From Hippopus hippopus (taxonomy: Eukaryota > Mollusca > Bivalvia > Cardiida > Cardiidae): 64,000 nt of DNA. The DNA lies in NCBI GenBank assembly GCA_946811185.2, contig OX328106.1:4152746-4216745 (forward strand). The letters are read 5' to 3'. Of the stretch, positions 13,301 through 22,300 are shown piece after piece; position 1 is the stretch's first letter, and each line of letters begins with the position of its first letter. Below the pieces are notes generated by a model. It saw only the letters and a list, made by a program, of their open reading frames with translations, was not told where the DNA came from and did no database searches. A program made the position numbers and the translations under genes.

Positions 13301-16300
13301 CAGGTGTAGACAAGTCATGATTTTAGTGGTCAAAGTTGATTTGGTTGTTGGTTGTATCGGGGTTTAACGCCACTTTAACAGCTAAGGTCATATCATGGCG
13401 GTCGGTGACGCACATGTGTTTCCTGGCTTTCTCACACCAGTACTAACACAACTTTCTTTCCAAAGCCACCAACTGCTTTTCTCACATGCTTCAGCAGAGG
13501 TGAGAGGCGAAAATACGCCGGAAAGAAAGTTCGCCTCAACCGGGTATCGAACTCACAACCACCAGGTCATGAGTCCGACACGCTCACCATTGAGCCACCC
13601 GGGCGGGGCCAAAGTTGATTTTATTTCTAGGTTGGCCAATATAATAAATTAAGCCATGCTTTGGCAAAAGGGGGCTTAATGCATCTCCGTAATGCATTGT
13701 ATGAAGCGAGTCATCACATAACTATCTGAGCAATAGAAGAAAGTTTCGATACAGGTCAACCTGTGCGGACTGCGCAGACTGAACGGGGTCAAAATTCTTT
13801 TGCAGATGCAGTAAGCCCCCTTTTCTCAGAGCATGGATAAATACTTTTTTTTTCATCACTGAAAAAGCATACAACAAGTGATTGCTCTCTTAACAACTCT
13901 GTTTTCCATACTGTGGAAAAACTGTATTGTTCTTTTCTTCTTGTTTCACTGTTTATCTTAACATATGATTACTTCTTTATCATACAACAAAATTTTAGAC
14001 TGGTCCAATTTGAAAGCACTCGCAGACAACAAAGTAAACATGGCTCATATTATTAGATTTGTCAACGAAAGGGTATTAACATTTTGGGAAAAGGAGAAAA
14101 TGCTGGTTTACATCCAAAATCTTTTCAAACGTTTTCTTTCTCAAGGCCTAACTGGGTAGCTCAGACGTTAGGGTATCTGACTTTTGACTTTGTAGTTGCG
14201 CGTTCAATACTCGGCATTTTTTTGCCTTTCACTGCTGATGCATGTGAGAAAGTAGTCAGTGACTTGGATTGAAAGTTGGGTCAGAACTGGTGTAAGAAAG
14301 CCAGGAAACCATGTGTAGGTGCACTTAATGGCCATGATATGACCTAAGCGGTTGAAAAGGCGTTAAACACAAATACTTTAAGTTAGGTTTGCTGTATAAT
14401 AACATATTTCAGCACTTTTTTTCAGTCCAATATACCATAGACAGTGCACCTTTCCATGTATTCTTTTAATTTCTCTTACCAGTATTTGGCATATTACTCT
14501 TTAATGATCTTAGACTTGTCTAAATTGTTAGACTTTGCTGGTGACAAATTTAATTGTACTCAAAACATGAAATACGTCTTTCAAATGGTAAAAGAAAATG
14601 TGGAAAAGGGTGGTAGAAATTGTGGGACAAGCAGAAAATGCTTGTTTCCGTTATTTTTTCTTTTTCCAGCAATGTTTTTAATAGCGCACTTTCTCAGGGT
14701 GGTTAAAACTTGGGATTTTTTGATAAAGCATTAAAAGCTCATGGCTGCTTTCCCCCATGAATACATGTAGTAAAGCTGTCATAATTTTTCAGGACTTTGC
14801 AATTTTTTTTTATCATGCACCAAAACAAAATGTATTAATCCTGTACTAGTTCTACAACAATATTAGAAATATTTTTTCTGTTTTAAAAGACTGTTTTGAT
14901 TTTATGTTTACAGTTGTTGCTAGGTAACAGATCAGGCAATATCAGATTGTTTGATGTGAGGGAGATGAAATCCTTTTATGAAACCCCGGCAGACCCAACT
15001 TACCCAAGGTAAATATTTCTTAAGTTCTACAGAAAGATCTTTTACGCATTTAAATTCCTTAGTTCTGAATCAAAAGAGAAACGTTAAAAAAGAAAATCTT
15101 TTTCAATGATAATCATGGAAATCATGAGAAAAGGAACAAACAAATGAGCCATGCTCTGGCAAAGGGGGGTTTAAAGCATCTCCATGATGCATTATACTCA
15201 GCATGTCATTTAATTATGGATCCATAAAATTCATTTTGTCTAACAACTGACTGAATCATAAGGTAGAATGGTCCTTTAACCTTTTACCAGACAATCCCTG
15301 GTTTTCACGACTCTGGGAAAGAAGCCTTGTGAAAACATTGTGGGAAAAGGAGAAAATGCTGGTAACCAGCATTTTCTCCTTTTTCCACATTGTTTTCTTC
15401 CCTTCCCAAAACAAATTTCAATTTTTGAGTCACATTAATTGTGTCATCTGTAAATGCTTCCAATTTGTACAAGTCTAAAATTATGTTGTTTGGTAAAGAG
15501 TTAACATGCAGAGAGGGAAGGTTGACCTATGTCAGCCTGCACGAACTGGGCAGGCTGACACATGTTGTAGATGTCTTGAACCCTCTTCACAGCCCATGGC
15601 TCAAATGTATTTGCAGTTTCTTTTTTTCCTGTCATTGTCTCCCAAAAAGAGCCTTTGGCTTGGGTGTGAACAGTTGTATCTAAGTATTAACCCTTTCCCA
15701 AACAATCCCTGGTTTTCACGACTCTGGGAAGGAAGGCTTTTGAAAACATTGTGGGAAAAGGAGAAAATGCTGGTAACCAGCATTTTCTCCTTTTCCCACA
15801 ATGTTTTCTACCCTATCAAAGACAGAAATCGTCATTTGAGCTACATTTAAATTGTTGATTTGAAATGTTTTCAGTCTGGTCCGATCCAAAATTTCGTCAT
15901 GTGGTAAAGGGTTAAAGAGTTAAACCTTTCCCACACAGCACAATTTTAGACTCATTCTTCTTGAAGGAATTTACAGATGACAATTGAAATGTTGTTTCAA
16001 TGATAGTATTTGTCCTTCAATAGGTAGAAATTTTGCGGAAAAAGGAGAAAATTATGAGAAATGGTGACAAGCATTTCTCCTTTTTCAATGTTTCCTACCC
16101 TATCAAAGACAAAAATCATCATTCGAGCCACATTTAATTTGTCGTCTACAAATGTTTAAATTTGGTCGAGTTAAAAATTTTGTTGTTTGGTAAAGAATCA
16201 AACAGACATGCTTCCCTGTAAGGGGCTGATACTTGACCCCTTTTTACTGTTTCCAACAGGATCATCAGCCTGTGTGCCAGCCCCGCCAATCACCAGTTTG

Positions 16301-19300
16301 TGTGTTCAGGGACCACAGGCAGGGAGAGGACAATGTCTGTTGGTTCAAGTACAGGACCAGAGACCAGGAAGATGACTGGAAACCTTTCTGTATGGGATCT
16401 TAAAACCATGAAAACAGAGGTAGGGGTGCACTCTGTCTCTAACTTTTAGAAACATAACCATCTGCAAACAAGCTGTTATGTCCTTCTCCAAATTTTGAGA
16501 ATACTGCGACCATTTCAAAAAGGGTTAAAGCTTTACCAAACAAAAAGTTTTAGCCTTGTCCAAATTGAAAGCATTTGCAGACAATACTTTCAATGCGGCT
16601 TGAATGGTGCAATTTTTCATTGATAGGGTAGAAAACATTGTGGGAAAAGGAGAAAATGCTGGTTAACAGCATTTTCTACATTTCCCAAATTGTTTTCAAA
16701 AGGCTTCTTTCCCAGGGTTGGTAAAAGTCAGCATTGAGCGGTAATGTGTAAATTTTGTGCAGCATAGCTCTTTGCTGCGTATAATTTTTCACCAATTTTT
16801 GAGACAACATTGGCAATTTGTTGAAGGGTTACACATGATAGATATGAGCCATGCCCTGGCAAAAGGGGGTAAATGTATCCTTAATGATACATTTTACCAA
16901 GCAAGGCATCACATAATTACAGATCCATAAAATCCATTTTGCCCTTCAACCAGCAGAATCCTCAGGTAGAATGTTCTTGGACATGCAGAAAGTGTACAAA
17001 TAGCAAAAATTTTTGACCCATATCAGCCAGTGTGAAGTCCCCTCTCTTTATTCACCATATAACCTTTTATCAAATAACACTATGTTTTTATGACCCCTAA
17101 GGAAGAAATCCATTGAAAACATTATGGGTAAAGAACAAAATGCTGGTAACCAGCATTTTCTCCTCCTACTTTTCTATCCTTTCGAAGACAAATTTGATCC
17201 CCATTTTTCCTTTCTACAAAATAACTACGTTTTCAGTTTTGATAACGTAACAAAAGAGTTTTATATATTCCTTCCAGAGACAGTTACCTTTAGAGCCTGG
17301 TCCTGTTTGTATCAACAGTTGTGCTTTTAACCACAATGGCCATGTTCTAATGACTGGAGGGGAGGATGGCATGATTAGGCTTTATGGTAGAGTATAAACT
17401 GTACTTTCTGTTCAGCCCAGCATAGGTATTGTTCAGGAGTTGAAACCAGGGTTTTTGGGTTCAAATCCCAAGTTGGCCTAATTTCATTTTGAGGAATGAT
17501 GCTAGTCCTTGAATCAGGATTCATTCCTCTTTCATTGTCGAACCGATGGTAATGTTAGAAAGCAACCAGTGGCATGGAAAGAATATTGTGCAAAGCACTG
17601 GTTAAAAAATACAAAAATCCAGTAAAGCATGAATAGGGTGCAACCGGCCCTGTGATGTTGTTGAAAAAATGTTGAAAACAGTGTTAAATATCATACAAAC
17701 AAATAAACAAAAAGATTGTTGGAAAAGGAGAAAATGCTGGTTACCAGCTTTTTCCCTTTTTCCAACAATGTTTTCAATCCTTACATAGACATTTGAGGCA
17801 CATCAATTCTGTAGTTTGGAAATGTCTTTAATTTGTTAAGAGTTTGGGGAAGAGTTTAACAGTACATGTATTTAGAATGATTGGTGAGTCCATCTATTTG
17901 GACAGATATCCCCTACAGTACTTGACGAAAATTGATGAAACTTCAAACATGTGTTCCTTTATAATGATAGTCCGCCGATATGCTGTTTTTTTTTTTTTTG
18001 TTTTTTTTTTTAATTTGATGCTGTGTCATGAAAAAATGGGGCTTAATGTACATGTATAATTTCATTACGGACCACCAATAACAAAAGGGCCACATGTACA
18101 TGCAAAACAATATCTCTTATATCTATCAAAAAAAGGTCTTCTTTCGCAGGGGATATCATTTCAATGAAATAACTTGTTTATCCAGATATAGGTCAGCAGA
18201 GATGTATATCGCAATGGCAGGCCCACAATACTGAACTAAAAACAGTGATGTTCAGTGCTGACTTTACATCATGTTACAGCCTAGGGGCAGATGGAAAGGT
18301 AATCTTTAACTAATGATCCTGTGTTTTAAAGCCGTAACAGCTGCCAAAAGTTAACAAAGTGGGTGTTAAAATGCATTTCAATTTAAATCATGTCATTTAA
18401 AAGTACGGAAATTATTGTGAAGGCAAAAATCTGTTATTATATGGTCCTGTCCCAGTGTTAGTCGCTGGCAGAAAGAGGAATGTGAAAAATAGGTTAAAAT
18501 TTACAAGGTCACTCTATCTTTTGTTTACTTTTTCCTGTTTTTAAAATTTATTTTTCTGCCATGGACTCGGACCGATCATACCATAACAGATTGTCATTTT
18601 CACAATAATTTCCATACTTTTAAATTGCATGGTTTAAATTCAAATGTATTTTAACACCAGCTTTGTTTAATTTTGGCAGCTATTAGGGCTTTAAAGACCG
18701 TGAAGGAAAAAAAATTGAAAATAGAAAGAAGAAAGTAGTGGTACCAGCTTTTTCTCATTTTCCCACTATGTTTTCTGCGATTTCATAGACAAATCCCAAC
18801 ATTTTCAACCATGTTTGATTTGTCGTCTGCAAATGCTTTCAGATTGGGCAAGTCTGAAATTTTGTTGCCATGTAAAAGGTTAAACCTTTACCCAACATTC
18901 TCAATTGTTGAACATTAAAGGAAAAGGAGAAGATGCTGATAACCAGCATTTTCTTCTTTTCCCTGATTGTTTTCTACCATTTTAAAAACCAATTTCAATA
19001 TTTTCAGCCATATTTGGTCATTTGCAAATGCTTTCAATTCGGACAAATCTGAAATTTTGTTGTCATTTTAAGGGTTAACTCTTTACCAAACGACAAAATT
19101 TTAGACTGGTCCAAATTGAAAGCATTTGCAGACGACAAAACTAATGTGACTCAAAAATTGAAATTTGGTCTGGAAAGGGTGAAAAACATGGTGCGAAAAG
19201 GAGAAAATGCTGGTTACCAGCATTTTCTCCTTTTCCCACAATGTTTTCAAAAGGCTTATTTCTCAGAGTCGTGAAAACCCGGGATAGTTTGGTAAAGAGT

Positions 19301-22300
19301 TTAACCTTTACTCAACAATCTCAGTTTGTTGAACACTGCAGGAAAGGGAGAAGATGCTGATAACCAGCAATTTCTCCTTTGTCCACAATGTTTTTTGGTA
19401 TTTCAATGACAAGTCCCAATATTTTCACCAACATTAGATTTGACATCTACAATTGCTTTCAAGTTGGAAAAGTCTTAGAATTTTGTCACCTGGTAAAGAG
19501 TTATTACATGACTTTATTTCATGCTTTCCGGTAGGTTATTGAGAAATATCAGTGAAATATTTTTCGATATTTCATGGTTACGACCAGTGAAAATACTGAT
19601 TTTTTGTATTCTTACTCTTCAATTGAAGGCTGAAAAAGTCGTTCCTGCGCACTATTTACCTAGGTAAAATGCGCGTGCCTCACAACCAGATGGAAATATG
19701 ACATAATTTACCTCACATTTCTCGCGCTTGACGTAATACTGTAATGTGTTGCTATGCGGAGGGGGTATGCCACGGGGAATAACCGAAAAGTTCTGTACTG
19801 ATTTTGATTAAGTTCCCCCCAGAAAGAGTTAAAAGCATGAAATAAATAGAATATTTGTTTTTTTCAGTGAAAGATAGAAATTTATTTCATCTTGTGAACA
19901 TCCTCGGTAATATTTTCACTCGTGGCTGCTCGTGAAAATATTACCGATGATGTTCACTCAATGAAATAAATTTCGATCTTTCTACGTAAAAAACAAATGT
20001 ACATAGAGGACAAATGTTTGTGTAAATGTAAAGTTTACTCACTAAGTGAGTGCAAAGGATAATATTTTTGAACGTAGAAGCTTTAAAGAAACGTTTTAGT
20101 AATTGAAAAATTTCTCATTTTGCCACAATATTTTAACATCTGCTGTGTATTACCGGTAAGTTTCAATTTATGTAGATAATGCATGGTTTGGATGATTGAT
20201 TGTAATGTGTTTTAGGCAGATTTCAACAGCATACATATTTTTTTTTATCAGTCATACCATGGTGACAGGTCACTTAATTCATGTAAGTTTTTGGTTCCAC
20301 CTAGGCTTGGGCTGTGCAATGTCTTCTCCTAGGAGACTCCTGCGAAATCCCAGAGCTATAGGCAAGAATGAACCAGCTGAGACCAGTAGATTGTGAATCC
20401 TACCACACTGCTAGTTATCAACATGTTCTCCATTTCAAACAGTTGTATTAATAGCTTTTTATAACCCCCACCTATGAAGTAGAGGGGGTATACTAGTTTT
20501 AACATGGGTCAAAGATCAAGGTCACAGGTGAACTTTGTTTGAAAATTGTTTCCATGCTCTAACTCAATAGCTGTTTGATCTAGGACCCAGAAACTTTATA
20601 CAAGTGTTGCTCCTGACCCAAGAAAGTGTCCTATTGTTTTTGGGTCAAACGGGTCAAAGGTCAAGGTCACTGGTGAACTTTGTTCTGAAAATCATTTCCG
20701 TTCTCTGATTGTGCTGCTTCAGTGACAAGGTGCTGGTGGGGGGTATTTGTTTGCTTTGCGACAGTTCTGGTATCCTTAGGATCATAAGCCGAGCCCCGGT
20801 AGCTCAGTCGGTAGCGTGCAGGACTTGAGAACATGGGGTCCAGGGATCGATCCCTGGCTACGACCCCTGGCTTGGCCAATTTCTTTCCGAGGATTGATGA
20901 TAGTCACTGCAACAGGATTCATTCCTCTCCCACTGCTGACCATTGTTTCGACAATGATTATGTGGGAAAGCAGTCAGTGGCTTGGAAAGAAAATTGAGTG
21001 GAGAACTGGTAAAAGAGACTCAAGGAAAGCATGGATGGGTGCACTGGCTGCCGCGATATAACTGAAATAATGTTGAAAACGGCGTTAAACACCATACAAT
21101 CAATCAATCAATCAACTTAGGATCGTAAAAGCTTTTGGTTGGTTGGTTAAGGGTTCAATATTACAGGAATGAAATAAACAAACTAAATTGCCAACAAAGG
21201 TTTTTACAAACTTATTCTCATACACAAAATTGTTTTTCGCTCTAAAGCTGATTGAATGGAGCATGTATAAAACAAGTGAAAAACTGAGAGAGTTACCGAT
21301 CAACTGTGCAGCGAACTACGACAGTCTGCCTCATGATGATAGATTGAACAGAGAAGTCCCGACTGGAAGATTGCTCGCCTTACACCCAGATGGAGGCTAC
21401 ATGTTGGCTCTTGATCAGTCTAATACAATGATATTCAAGGTACAGTGTTGTTTTACCTATTTATGGATTTACGAAATCTTAGACTTGTTCTCAGTGAAGA
21501 CTTTTGCATGGCACTCTTGCAAAAGGGGGTTTAATGTCTCTCCATGTTGCATTATACAAAATTATGATAGGGTAGAAAACATTGTGGGAAAAGGAGAAAA
21601 TGCTGGGTACCAGCATTTTCTCTTTTTCCAACAATGTTTTTAAAACTCTTTTTCCTCAAGGTTCTAACGAATATGAAAATTCACAACAAATGCAATTTTG
21701 CATAGCTGAAATGTAAACCGCACCTGGTGGGATTCGAACCTGTGTGGAAAAGATCCTCGTTTATTGAAGTTTAAAAGACCAAAAAACCTTAACCACAGAG
21801 CTAAAGAGAATTCTCCCTAACACAGTTGTCAGGTGTTGATTTTTTGCGCAAAGAAGCTATGCAGAAAGGAAGGGGTGATCTCCTGCAACAAGGTCATTAA
21901 AAGGCGTGATTTTTTTTGTGAAGGCAGGTTTTTTTGAAGACAGGTCAGACTTTACAAATTTGTATAATCATGTCAGACTGTATTATTATCATGTCAGACT
22001 GTACAAGTCAGACTTTACGAATTTCTTTTATCATGTAAGACTATTATTATCATGTCAGACTGTACAGGTCAGACTTTACAAATTTCTATTATCAGGTAAG
22101 AAAATATGTCTGGTTGGTGGAAATTTTTAACTTGTTATACCCCCGCAAAACGAATGTTTTCGGGGGGTATACTGGAATCAGCCTGTCTGTCCATCCGTCC
22201 GTGTGTCCGTCTGTGTACAAAATACTAGTAATTTTGTGTCGTAAACTCCTCCTACAGTTTTGCTGCTATTGTCTTCAAAGTTTGTTGATACATTGATCGT

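Noticed and set aside
20793..20866. Possible intact tRNA gene
   Set aside because: A and B boxes are present, but the sequence continues into a repeated SINE body and tail and the stems do not pair as a functional tRNA.
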